Shown here piece after piece: positions 1-11,815 of a stretch of DNA of 64,000 bases; position 1 is the first letter of the stretch; each line of letters begins with the position of its first letter. The notes below the pieces were generated by a model that saw only the letters and a list, made by a program, of their open reading frames with translations, did no database searches and was not told where the DNA came from. Origin of the DNA: Elusimicrobiota bacterium. Lineage in GTDB: Bacteria > Elusimicrobiota > Elusimicrobia > UBA1565 > UBA9628. Made by a program: the position numbers and the translations under genes. The stretch is taken from contig JAHFCE010000007.1 in the NCBI GenBank assembly GCA_023249675.1, forward strand, positions 58,119 through 122,118, read 5' to 3'.

Positions 1-322
1 CCTTGGCCTTGTCCGCCTCGGTGAACAAGCCGGTCGACTCGATGACGATCTCCACACCGACCGAGGACCAAGGGAGCTTCGCCGGGTCCTTCTCCGCGAA
101 CACCTTGATGAGGCGCCCATCGATCTTGAGGTCGTTGCCGACGGCCTCGACCGTGCCCGGATACGGCCCGAACGTCGAGTCGTACTTGAAGAGGTTCGCG
201 TTCATCTTCGCGTCCGTCAAATCGTTGATCGCGACGACCTGGATATCGGGATTCTTGAGGGAAGCGCGCAGCACGAGGCGCCCGATACGTCCAAACCCGT
301 TGATGCCGACTTTAGTGGCCAT
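1..322 (-). CDS. gap: Glyceraldehyde-3-phosphate dehydrogenase, N-terminal part (truncated by window edge)
   Basis: Reverse-strand translation [37 protein letters not shown]... is the classic GAPDH Rossmann N-terminus. GGGAGG Shine-Dalgarno lies upstream of the ATG at 322. Confidence 0.95.
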   Translation of the reverse strand, partial: MATKVGINGFGRIGRLVLRASLKNPDIQVVAINDLTDAKMNANLFKYDSTFGPYPGTVEAVGNDLKIDGRLIKVFAEKDPAKLPWSSVGVEIVIESTGLFTEADKAK

Positions 323-485
323 GATGAGACCTCCCGAGCCGGATTGACGCCGGCTAAGAGGCGATCCTAGCGCTTTTCGCGCGAGTTTTCCACTCCTGGG
401 GTGGGCACCGAACGAGATATCCACCAATCCGTCGCGCGACGGATCAGGGCATAAGTCCGCGATTTTCGGAGGAGCCTACAGGCGC

Positions 486-3239
<2,754 letters not shown>

Positions 3240-3359
3240 GCCCCGTCAATACCATAGTCTCCCCGCGCGTCAATAGGGATTCGGGGGCCTATTTTTCGTC
3301 CTATTTTACAACGCGCATCCGGACCGGGTGAGCGCGTCCGCCGTCGGAAGGTGCTAAGA

Positions 3360-4910
3360 TCAGCGCGTGTTGTTGTCTGTATTTATAGACAACGACGCGG
3401 CCGCGCTCGGAGAGACGAAGGGACCGGCGATAATCCAGAGCTTGCCGCCCAAGGACACCGTGACTCGGTAAGGCTTGCCCTGCTCCAAGATGGGAACGTC
3501 AAGCCATTGTCCATCCTTCTGCGCCACGACCTTGCCCCGGCGCAGCATCTCGATGTGCGCCATTTCGGGAGAGTAAATTCTCCAATTCGTCCCGCTTGCG
3601 GTCTTGACCGGCATGACCGAGAATCCCGTCGCGTCGCCCAAATGGTCGAAGGAGACATAGCTGCGGCCATCACGCAAAGCGGAGAGTATTTCGCTTTCAT
3701 CGAGAGACTTGGCCCAAACGTGGGTGGTCATGTGATGGAAGACCTGTTCGTAGGGAGCGGCCGTGCCGCCCAAGGGACCGAAAATCCTTATGTTGTTATG
3801 CGCGTCATTGCCTCCGATGATCGGCACCGGACGACGCTCGAGCCAGTCGTCCCAAACTTTAAAATTACCCGGCCACGGCCTTAAGGCCGCAAAAAGACCC
3901 GCCGGCGGCAGAAACAAAGCGCGCGCGATCATTTCCACCGGATTGGCCTGCTTGGCCGCGGCGTGCATGTTGTAGATCTCGAAACCGTCGAAAGGATAAG
4001 TCTCCAAATCCGCGCCGTGCTCCTCGAGATGGCCGATGAAAACAAGCCCGCCCTGCTCATGCACCCTTCGGATGATGTCCGACTGAGTGCCGTTTAAATC
4101 CACGGTCTGATGCACGCCCAAGACCAACAAAGAGCCCCCATTTTTCTTGGGCATCTCCAATTCGGCGCCGGCCATGAAAAGGGTTTTGCCGCGCATGCCA
4201 TAAATGGCGTCGGGCACCGAGCGCTCGCTCGGGTGATCGGTCATGATGATGAAGTCAAGGCCGTCTCGGTTGGCCTGCTTGATAATGTCCTGCGGAGTTC
4301 CCGGGCTGTCGTAGGAAAGATTGGAATGATTGTGGATCACGCCGCGATAATCATGAAGGGCAATTGCCGGCGGTGCGTCGGGGCCGAGGGCGCGCGGCGG
4401 CAAACCGCTATAACCTGGGAGCATCGCACAAGAGGAGGTCAGCGCAGCGAGAACCAACAGAACAAGCGGAGCCAGCCGGCTCCACAGTTTCTTTGCCGGC
4501 AGCGGGCGCCTTTTTAAAATCTCGATGCCGCCGCGATGAGCGCCCAACGAGAAGCGCGTGAGCGCGCTTCTCGATAAACCCGGCGCCGCCGCGGCCATTG
4601 GAGCCAGTGACGGCGCCACGCATTCCGCGGCTTGGCTCGGATGCGGCAAAACCCCGTCGTAAGCGGCGCTCATTGGCGCGCCCATCAGGCTTGCCTCTCC
4701 CGGTTTCACCTGAGCGACCGCCGTCCCGAGCGACGCCGCCAAAGCCAGCGCCGGAGCGGGAACAGAGACTGTCGGGACTAAAACGACTCCAGGCGCTCCC
4801 GCAACCATCGCCGGCCCGCTCATCCTCAACTGGACCGCATAGGCGGGCTGGCAGGAAAAAATTAATATCGAAACCGACAAATAAACAGCGACAGCCCGCC
4901 GTGTGAACAT
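3360..4910 (-). CDS. Exported PHP-domain phosphoesterase-like protein
   Basis: N-terminal signal peptide (MFTRRAVAVYLSVSILIFSCQPAYA), P/A-rich segment, second hydrophobic segment with lipobox-like LTSSC, then PHP motifs HNHSNLSYDSPGTPQDI...DFIIMTDH and late GGNDAHNN. Start moved to the internal ATG at 4910 because TACAAT lies 7 nt upstream. Confidence 0.75.
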   Translation of the reverse strand: MFTRRAVAVYLSVSILIFSCQPAYAVQLRMSGPAMVAGAPGVVLVPTVSVPAPALALAASLGTAVAQVKPGEASLMGAPMSAAYDGVLPHPSQAAECVAPSLAPMAAAAPGLSRSALTRFSLGAHRGGIEILKRRPLPAKKLWSRLAPLVLLVLAALTSSCAMLPGYSGLPPRALGPDAPPAIALHDYRGVIHNHSNLSYDSPGTPQDIIKQANRDGLDFIIMTDHPSERSVPDAIYGMRGKTLFMAGAELEMPKKNGGSLLVLGVHQTVDLNGTQSDIIRRVHEQGGLVFIGHLEEHGADLETYPFDGFEIYNMHAAAKQANPVEMIARALFLPPAGLFAALRPWPGNFKVWDDWLERRPVPIIGGNDAHNNIRIFGPLGGTAAPYEQVFHHMTTHVWAKSLDESEILSALRDGRSYVSFDHLGDATGFSVMPVKTASGTNWRIYSPEMAHIEMLRRGKVVAQKDGQWLDVPILEQGKPYRVTVSLGGKLWIIAGPFVSPSAAASLSINTDNNTR

Positions 4911-4999
4911 GATGTGAATTGTATCCACATCTCAACAGGACGGCGAGAGTCTTTAGACCCCTCTTTCACCGGCTAATAGTCCTACGGGGTCTACAACCC

Positions 5000-5944
5000 C
5001 TACCGATTGAGAAGGACGATCTCCACGCGCTGGTCGGAGAAGGGCGCGCGCGTCGCGTCGACGCCGACGTGGCGCGGGGCGACCATGAGCTCGAGCAGAA
5101 GGACGTCCTGAATCGCCTTCGCCTGGGCGTCGCCGAGCTCCTTGGTGTTCGCGAACACGCGCACCGAGATCGGGATGCCCGAGAATCTGCGCTTGATGAG
5201 GTCGGCGGCCGAACGCAGGAGGTCGGAGCCCGTCGGGGCCTGGAGTTCGGAGGCGTTCTTATTCGTGCCGAATAGGGCCGAGGAGTCGAGGCTCAAATGA
5301 AGGCCGGTGTCTTCCTGGTGGACGATGCCCTTAAACAACAGGGGCTTGCCGACCGTCGTGCGCGGCGAGCCGTCGGGGCTCGTAAACGTGTAGACGGCCG
5401 AGTAGGAGCGGCCGGCGCGAACCCACTCGCCCTGATCGTTCTGCCCGGTCCACAGCAGCTCCGCGGGCGGATCGCCGGAGCCGGAGTAGTTGTGGAAAAC
5501 GCGGCCTTCCTCATCGGCGATGGTCAAACTCCAACCCCACTTGCGCGCTTCCTTGGGCTCGAGTTTTCCGCCCAGCAGGGCCTCGAGCTGTTCCTTGATC
5601 TTGAAGCCGATGCCGGAGCGCTGGCTGAAGGTCGTGCGCCAGGGCTGGATCACGCGCTCATTCATCAGAATCTCGGGATGGGTGCGCCGCCACGAGACGG
5701 TGAGCGGCGAGACCGCGAGGAGCAGGCTCTCATCGGGCTTGAGCGATGAGCGGATCGTCTCGAAGGAGTCCACCTCGATCTTGAGCGGCGGCTTCTGATC
5801 GTTGAGCTTGGAGCCCACGCCCGCGGCCTTGATGACCACCTCGGCGGGCATGCCCCCGGAGTTGCTGCCCGGAAGCGAAGGAGTCGAGTCCGCGGCGCTC
5901 GCGGAGAACACGGTCGATGCGGCGAGAACAAGGGCGATGATCAT
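5000..5944 (-). CDS. Exported protein with OmpA-like C-terminus
   Basis: Signal peptide MIIALVLAASTVFSASA. C-terminal ...AQAKAIQDVLLLELMVAPRHVGVDATRAPFSDQRVEIVLLNR resembles an OmpA/Pal peptidoglycan-binding tail. Directly follows the tonB-like gene. Confidence 0.6.
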   Translation of the reverse strand: MIIALVLAASTVFSASAADSTPSLPGSNSGGMPAEVVIKAAGVGSKLNDQKPPLKIEVDSFETIRSSLKPDESLLLAVSPLTVSWRRTHPEILMNERVIQPWRTTFSQRSGIGFKIKEQLEALLGGKLEPKEARKWGWSLTIADEEGRVFHNYSGSGDPPAELLWTGQNDQGEWVRAGRSYSAVYTFTSPDGSPRTTVGKPLLFKGIVHQEDTGLHLSLDSSALFGTNKNASELQAPTGSDLLRSAADLIKRRFSGIPISVRVFANTKELGDAQAKAIQDVLLLELMVAPRHVGVDATRAPFSDQRVEIVLLNR

Positions 5945-5946
5945 AG

Positions 5947-6999
5947 TCACTCCAGGATGAAACGAAATGTGATGACGCCCCACTGCGCGCCGGACCCGGG
6001 CGCGGGGGCGAAGGTCCAATGGCGAAGGCTGTCCAGGCAAAGACGGTCGAGGCGGCCGTAGCCCGAGGTGCGCTCAACGCGCATCCCGGACATCACGAGT
6101 CCCTCGGCGTCCACGTTGAAGCGGATGGCGACCTCGGCCTCCATCAGGCCCTGCAGACGGGCCCATTCGGGAAATGCGGGGATCACCGCGCCGACGACCT
6201 TGCGGTCCTTCAGCGGACCTTCGATCTCCACGCCCTTCTTTAAGCCGCCCTCCGTCGCCGCCGCGGCCTGCCGGCGCTCGAGCTTGGGCGCCGCCTCGAT
6301 CTTCTCGAACTTGGGCGCGATCGCCGCCTCGACGCGGGGCCGCAGCTCGAGATCCGCGGGCAGGACGGAAAAGCCCTTGCGCGTCGAGGGCCGCGCGGCC
6401 GGCGACTCCGCCTCGGTGAGGGCCGCCGCGGCGGCCATGACCTGACGGCGGCTCGAGGGGGCCAGAGCGCCGAGAGCGCCTCCGATGATCGCCGTGGCTT
6501 CCCGGCGCCTGTCCTCAAGCGCAAGAGCCTCGGGCAGATTCTTCACGCGGCGGCGACCCACTTCCTCGAGCTTGGGCAGGGCCGCCAAAGTCTCCGCGGC
6601 GCGGCGTCGGCTCATCGGCTCCGCGTCCATCTTCGCGGCCGCGACGCGCGAACGGGACAGGTCGAGCGCCTCAAGCTTGGGCGCGAGCTTGCGCACGCTG
6701 TCCTCGAGCTTGGGCGCCTCGGCGAGCGCAGGCTTACGGGTCTCCGGGACCTTCAAATCCACGGCCTGAAGAGCCGCGCGGCGCGGCAGCGCGACGGGCA
6801 GCGCCATTTTGAGAAAATCCATCGTGGACAAGGCAGGCGCCACGGGCTTCGGGCGAGACTCCGCGATCAGCAAGTCCACGCCCTCGACGATCTGCGCTGC
6901 TTGTCTTGGCGCTTCCTTGATAAAGCCCATGAAAAGAATCAGGAAGCCCGCGTGAAACGCGAGCGAGATCAGCACCGACGCTGGAACTCTCTGGGTCAT
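5947..6999 (-). CDS. TonB-like energy transducer
   Basis: N-terminal TM anchor. C-terminal [57 protein letters not shown] matches TonB-C. Next to exbB/exbD. Confidence 0.88.
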   Translation of the reverse strand: MTQRVPASVLISLAFHAGFLILFMGFIKEAPRQAAQIVEGVDLLIAESRPKPVAPALSTMDFLKMALPVALPRRAALQAVDLKVPETRKPALAEAPKLEDSVRKLAPKLEALDLSRSRVAAAKMDAEPMSRRRAAETLAALPKLEEVGRRRVKNLPEALALEDRRREATAIIGGALGALAPSSRRQVMAAAAALTEAESPAARPSTRKGFSVLPADLELRPRVEAAIAPKFEKIEAAPKLERRQAAAATEGGLKKGVEIEGPLKDRKVVGAVIPAFPEWARLQGLMEAEVAIRFNVDAEGLVMSGMRVERTSGYGRLDRLCLDSLRHWTFAPAPGSGAQWGVITFRFILE

Positions 7000-7406
7000 T
7001 TCAGCTGTTCCGTCGCGATTGTCAGAGACTGGGCCCCCGCGTCTTTGGCGCGCGCCATCAAATCGGTGAGTTGGCCGTGCAAGGCGTCCTTGTCGGCGCG
7101 CAGGACGACCATCTTCGACTCTTTCTGCGCGAGAGACGCCTTGAGAGCCTCGCCCAGAAGCTTCGGGTCGCTGAACTTCTGGGCGTCGATCGCGTATTCG
7201 CCCTCCTTTGAGAGCGTGATCGTGATCTTGTCGGCCTCCTCACCCTCGTGCGTGTGGGCCGAGGGCAGGTCGACCTTGATGGGCGGATCGGAGAAAAGCG
7301 GAGCGGTGACCATGAAGATGATGACGAGCACCAAGCACACATCCACCAGCGGCGTGATGTTGATGTCGGTGATGGGATCGTCGGAGTCGATGTTGGCGCC
7401 AGCCAT
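6996..7406 (-). CDS. exbD: ExbD/TolR biopolymer transport protein (copy 2)
   Basis: [27 protein letters not shown] is the ExbD/TolR TM signature. Confidence 0.93.
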   Translation of the reverse strand: MAGANIDSDDPITDINITPLVDVCLVLVIIFMVTAPLFSDPPIKVDLPSAHTHEGEEADKITITLSKEGEYAIDAQKFSDPKLLGEALKASLAQKESKMVVLRADKDALHGQLTDLMARAKDAGAQSLTIATEQLK

Positions 7407-7407
7407 A

Positions 7408-7836
7408 TCAGATGCCGCCTTCGGCCTTCATCTCCGCCTTCATCACGGCGAGCTTGAGAGCGCCCGCCTGCTTCGAGGCGTCGAGAACCTCCACGACGAG
7501 CCCGACCCTGTTCTTCGCGTCGGCCGTGACGATGACCATCTTGTCCTTGCTCGACAGGAGGGCCGCGGCAAGAACGCCGCGAAACGTCACGCCATCGGTC
7601 TTCACGCCGTTGACGGCGATGGCGCCGTCTTCCGTGATCTTGATGTTGACGTTCTCATCGACGGACGCCTTGCCCTCGGCGGTGGAGGGCCGGGTCTCGA
7701 ACACCTTGATGCCGAACGTAACGGCCATGGGAGCGACCGCCATGAAGATGATGACAAGCACCAAGCACACGTCCACCAACGGGGTGACGTTGATATTCGT
7801 GATTGGTTCGTCTTCTTTCTGCCCTGCGCCGGCCAT
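7408..7836 (-). CDS. exbD: ExbD/TolR biopolymer transport protein (copy 1)
   Basis: [28 protein letters not shown] is the ExbD/TolR TM signature. Confidence 0.93.
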   Translation of the reverse strand: MAGAGQKEDEPITNINVTPLVDVCLVLVIIFMAVAPMAVTFGIKVFETRPSTAEGKASVDENVNIKITEDGAIAVNGVKTDGVTFRGVLAAALLSSKDKMVIVTADAKNRVGLVVEVLDASKQAGALKLAVMKAEMKAEGGI

Positions 7837-7846
7837 GACGCTCCCC

Positions 7847-8461
7847 TTACTTCGCCCCGAGCATCACGAGCAGCCGCGCCGAGGCGATCTCCATGTCCAC
7901 CGTGATGACCTTCAGGCGCCGCATGAAGTAGTTGTACAGGATCGACGCGGGAATCGCGACGAGCAGACCCGCGGCCGTGGCGACGAGCGCTTCGGCGATG
8001 CCCTTCGCGACGACGGCGGGACCGCCGGTGCCGGAAGCCGCAAGGTCCCGGAAAGCCTTGATGATACCGACGACGGTGCCGAACAGCCCGATGAAGGGAG
8101 AAATATTGCCCAGCGTGCCGAGCACTCCGAGGAAGCGCTCAAGCTTGATGCGCTCCTCCTTGAGCTTGGTCAGCATGAGCTCCTCGAGGTCCTTGCGCGA
8201 GCGCGCAGCGTGAACGAGGCCGTAGTGAATGACCTGGGCGACGGCCGAGGGGTGCTTCTGGCAGTACGCCGCCGCGACATCGGCCTTGCCGCTCTCGAGG
8301 CTCTTGCGGACATGGCCGAGGACCTCATCGGGGGTCGACTGAGCCGTGCGGAAGTACCACCAACGCTCGAGCGCGAAGGTGATGGAGAGGATCGAGCAAA
8401 AAAGCATGATGACGAGCGTGAAGCTTTCGCGAAACAGCGCCAGAATATGGATTTGACCCAT
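7847..8461 (-). CDS. exbB: MotA/TolQ/ExbB proton channel protein
   Basis: LGTLGNISPFIGLFGTVVGIIKAFRDLA...GIAEALVATAAGLLVAIPASILYNYF is the TolQ/ExbB signature. Confidence 0.95.
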   Translation of the reverse strand: MGQIHILALFRESFTLVIMLFCSILSITFALERWWYFRTAQSTPDEVLGHVRKSLESGKADVAAAYCQKHPSAVAQVIHYGLVHAARSRKDLEELMLTKLKEERIKLERFLGVLGTLGNISPFIGLFGTVVGIIKAFRDLAASGTGGPAVVAKGIAEALVATAAGLLVAIPASILYNYFMRRLKVITVDMEIASARLLVMLGAK

Positions 8462-8480
8462 CTCTTTCTCCTTGCCCGAC

Positions 8481-11400
8481 CTAGTGAATTTCTTCCGCCG
8501 CCGGCATGCCCGGCAAATTCGGCGCCTTCTGTTTCTGGCCGCCGCGTCGGCCCTTGGCCCCGGACTTCACAGCGACCTTCGCGCCCTTCTGCGGGGCCGC
8601 ATTCTTCAAGGAGGCCTCGTCGGACGGCATCACCAGCGTCCCCCCGCCCTCGGACGCCCCCTGATCGTTGATGTTCGCGGCCGCCTGGGGCTTATTGACC
8701 TTGGCCCCCCCAGGCGACTTGCGCAAGACGGCGGCGCGCGCCGCGGCCTTCTGCGCCAGGTCTTTGGGCGCTGCGTGCGCGTAGTCCTCGTACACGCCGG
8801 CCGCGGAGGCGGAGTCGCCCGCCTTTTCATACGCCTCGCCGAGCTTGGCCAGCGCCTGAAGCCGGAACGCGGAGTTGAGCGGCTTCATCGTCCGCATCTT
8901 CTCCCACGCGGTCTGCGCCTCATCGGGACGGCCGGCGGCCGTATTCACCTCGGAGATCCGGTACATGACCTCGAGCGCTAACTCGCCGTCGGCCTTGCCC
9001 AAGTTTCTGATCTGCTCGAGGGTCGCGACCGCGCCCTCCAAGTCCTTGCGGTCGCGCTGGATCTGATAGGTCTCCCACAGCGCGTTCTGCGCCTGTGCGT
9101 CGCCGGGCTTGGCTGCGGCGATGTACTTCTGATAGGCGTACTGCGCCATATCGAGCTTGCCCAGCTTCTTGTAGGCAAGCGCCAGGTTGAACTGCGCTGG
9201 CGGCACGTACGGCGACGCCGGATACTCTTCGATGAGGCGCGAGTAGTGGCGGGTCGCCTCGTCGAATTTTTCGAGGTTGTAGTAGGCGCTCGCCAGGTGG
9301 AACACCGCGAGCGGAGTATCGTCTGACTTCTCGAAGTTGCCGAGCAGGCGCTCGTACGCGGGAATCGAGTCCTGCCACCGATTTTGATTGAAATAGCTCT
9401 CCCCCAGATAAAACTGCGCCTTCGGCAGTTCCGGATGATTGGTGAAATCGACCGAAAACTTTTGGAAGCCTGCGGCGGCTTCAGCCCAATCCTTGGCCTC
9501 GAACGCGCGGCGCGCGAGGCGGAACTGCGCTTCTCCGCCTATCGGCGTCGAAGGCTGAGAAGTCACGATCAGGCGCAAAGTCGCCTTGAAGTCGAGGCCC
9601 CGGCTGCGGTCGAAGACGCCCTCGAGGATGTCGAGGCCGTCGTTGGCCTCGGGCGCGGACGGAAACGCCGCGACGAGCTCCTGGACCTGCTTGATCGCGG
9701 CGGCGTCGTCCTTGGCGTTGAAGGCGGCCTGGGCGATGCGCAGATGCGCCGTCGGAGCGCCCGGAGCCTTGGGATCGGCGTCCAGAATCTCGCGGTAGGC
9801 CGCGATGGCTTCCCCGTACTTCTGCGCGCGAAACAAAGTGTCGGCGATCTGAGAGCGCGCAAGCGGCGCGTCCTTGGCGGTCGGGTACGCGGCCACGAGT
9901 TTCTTCCACAAATCGATGGCCTGCGTGTAGAAGCGCTGTTGATACGAGCTCATCGCCGCGCGGTAAAGCGCCGAAGGCGCCTCGGAGGCATTCGGGTTCT
10001 CTCGCGCGAACTTTTCATAAAGCTGGTAGGAGTCCTCGTAGTTCCTCTGGTTGAACATCGAGTCGGCGATGCCGAGCTCGTTGAGGCCGGAAAATGAGAA
10101 CGAGGAAGTCGCGATCGCCATCATGTCCTTGAGCTTCTGGCGGGACTCGAGAGCGAGCACGTCTTCGCCTTTGTACGAGTGGCACCAAGCCAGTCCGTCC
10201 TGCGCGTAAAACGCGGCGGGATCATCGGGATAGACCTTCAAGATCATCCCGTAGATGACCGCGGCCTCATCCACCTGGTTGAGCGCCAGGTAAGCCTCGG
10301 CGGCGTACAAGTAGCTCATCGAGCGCCACTTCGACTTCGAGGGGGGCAGGTGCCGGAAGATGAACTGGTAGGAGGTCAAAATCGAGTTGAACGCCTTCTG
10401 GTCGTACTGGTTCTTGAGAATGGTGAACAGCGCCTGTTCGGCGATGTCGGAGGAAGGCGCCAAGTCGATGATGCGCTGCAGCGAAGACGTCGCCTCGACG
10501 TAGCGCTTGAGCGCGATCTGTCCGTTGGCCATGATCAGGTAGATGTTCTTGGCCAGCATGTGATTCGGGTACTGGGCGACGAAGTTGGAGCCCGTCTGGA
10601 TCGCCTGCATGAAGTCGCCGACCTGGTACTGGCACCAGGCCAGCTTGAAGTAGGCGAGCGGCGTGATCTTGACCGCGTCGGGGTACTGCGTGATCACCTT
10701 CGTGTAGGCGAACAGCGCTTCGCGGACCTGCCCGGCGACAAGATGCGACTCGGCGATGAAGAACTGCGCGAGCGGCGCGAAGAAGTCCTTCGGGTAGCGG
10801 TCGAGCACGGCCTGGAAATTCGCGCGCGCCTCCACGTAATCCTTCTTCTGGAAGTAGGACGAACCGATGCGAAACAGCGCGGACACGCGCAGCGGGCTCT
10901 CGGGATACAGCGAGATGAAGGTCTGGTACTTGGAGATCGCGCCGTTGTAGTCCTCGGCGAGGAAGAACGAGTCGCCGATAAAAAATTGGGCTTCTTCCCT
11001 CAGGTCGGAGTCTTTATAATCCCGGATCAGGTTCTCGAAGGCGGCGGCGGCGAGGTAGGCGCGCTTGGAGAGCAGATAGGTCTTGCCGAGGTAGTACTGC
11101 GCCTCCGCGGTCTTGACCTCCTTGAGCGCGCGCTCAGCGCTCGCATAGTCGCCCTTGTGCAGGGCGACGATGCCCTGCGCGTACAGCACGACGGGCATCC
11201 GCAGGAAGGTCGGGAACGTTTCACCGAGCAGAAACAGGTTCGCCTCGGCCTGCGAGAACTGCTCGAGCGCCAAGTCGGCGTAGATCACGCCCATCAACGC
11301 TTCGGCATTGATGTACGCCTTCGGGTAGCGGCGGTCGACTTCCTTAAACTCCTCGACGGCCTTCTCCCAGTCCTTCTCGTTGTAGGCGACCTCGCCCAGG

Positions 11401-11810
11401 CGGTATTGGGCCGACGGGGCAAGCCCGGATTTCTTGTCGCCTATGACGGACTGATAGGCGTTGCGCGCGTCCTGGAGAGCCTTCGCCGCGGCGGGGTTTT
11501 TGGGAGCGAGCAGGCGCGCCGACGAGGCCTTCTTCGCGGACGCCTCGGCCTTCAAGATCGACAACGCGTGCTGCAGGTACGCCTCGCCCATGAGGAAGTT
11601 CGCATCGGGAATGCGCGGCGAACGCGCGAATTGAGCGGCGAAGTTCTCGAAAGCCGAGACGACGGCCAGCTTGTCGCGCCCCGTCTCCTGGGACATCTGC
11701 GTGGCGGCGTTGAACGCGGCCTCTTCGGCTGCGGCGTCGAAATCGGGCTTCGATGCGTAGGATGAACCGGACGCCGCCGACAAGACCACGACGATTAGAA
11801 ATTTTTTCAT
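8481..11810 (-). CDS. Large exported tetratricopeptide-repeat protein (YbgF/BamD-like TPRs)
   Basis: Many TPR units (e.g. AQFYLGESYFNQNRWQDSIPAYERLLGNFEKS). Signal peptide MKKFLIVVVLSAASGSSYA. SD-like GGAAG before the ATG at 11810. Confidence 0.9.
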   Translation of the reverse strand: MKKFLIVVVLSAASGSSYASKPDFDAAAEEAAFNAATQMSQETGRDKLAVVSAFENFAAQFARSPRIPDANFLMGEAYLQHALSILKAEASAKKASSARLLAPKNPAAAKALQDARNAYQSVIGDKKSGLAPSAQYRLGEVAYNEKDWEKAVEEFKEVDRRYPKAYINAEALMGVIYADLALEQFSQAEANLFLLGETFPTFLRMPVVLYAQGIVALHKGDYASAERALKEVKTAEAQYYLGKTYLLSKRAYLAAAAFENLIRDYKDSDLREEAQFFIGDSFFLAEDYNGAISKYQTFISLYPESPLRVSALFRIGSSYFQKKDYVEARANFQAVLDRYPKDFFAPLAQFFIAESHLVAGQVREALFAYTKVITQYPDAVKITPLAYFKLAWCQYQVGDFMQAIQTGSNFVAQYPNHMLAKNIYLIMANGQIALKRYVEATSSLQRIIDLAPSSDIAEQALFTILKNQYDQKAFNSILTSYQFIFRHLPPSKSKWRSMSYLYAAEAYLALNQVDEAAVIYGMILKVYPDDPAAFYAQDGLAWCHSYKGEDVLALESRQKLKDMMAIATSSFSFSGLNELGIADSMFNQRNYEDSYQLYEKFARENPNASEAPSALYRAAMSSYQQRFYTQAIDLWKKLVAAYPTAKDAPLARSQIADTLFRAQKYGEAIAAYREILDADPKAPGAPTAHLRIAQAAFNAKDDAAAIKQVQELVAAFPSAPEANDGLDILEGVFDRSRGLDFKATLRLIVTSQPSTPIGGEAQFRLARRAFEAKDWAEAAAGFQKFSVDFTNHPELPKAQFYLGESYFNQNRWQDSIPAYERLLGNFEKSDDTPLAVFHLASAYYNLEKFDEATRHYSRLIEEYPASPYVPPAQFNLALAYKKLGKLDMAQYAYQKYIAAAKPGDAQAQNALWETYQIQRDRKDLEGAVATLEQIRNLGKADGELALEVMYRISEVNTAAGRPDEAQTAWEKMRTMKPLNSAFRLQALAKLGEAYEKAGDSASAAGVYEDYAHAAPKDLAQKAAARAAVLRKSPGGAKVNKPQAAANINDQGASEGGGTLVMPSDEASLKNAAPQKGAKVAVKSGAKGRRGGQKQKAPNLPGMPAAEEIH

Positions 11811-11815
11811 TCTTC

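Noticed and set aside
3372-3393. GTTGTCT...AGACAAC hairpin as terminator of the PHP gene
   Set aside because: Lies within the last codons of the CDS and has no adjacent U-tract in the transcribed orientation; probably incidental.
10179-11765. 528-aa plus-strand ORF antisense to the TPR gene (similarly 12005-13435, 34182-35768 and 23919-25484)
   Set aside because: Same high-GC mirror-ORF effect; the sense strands encode clear TPR, ThrRS, NifJ and IleRS.
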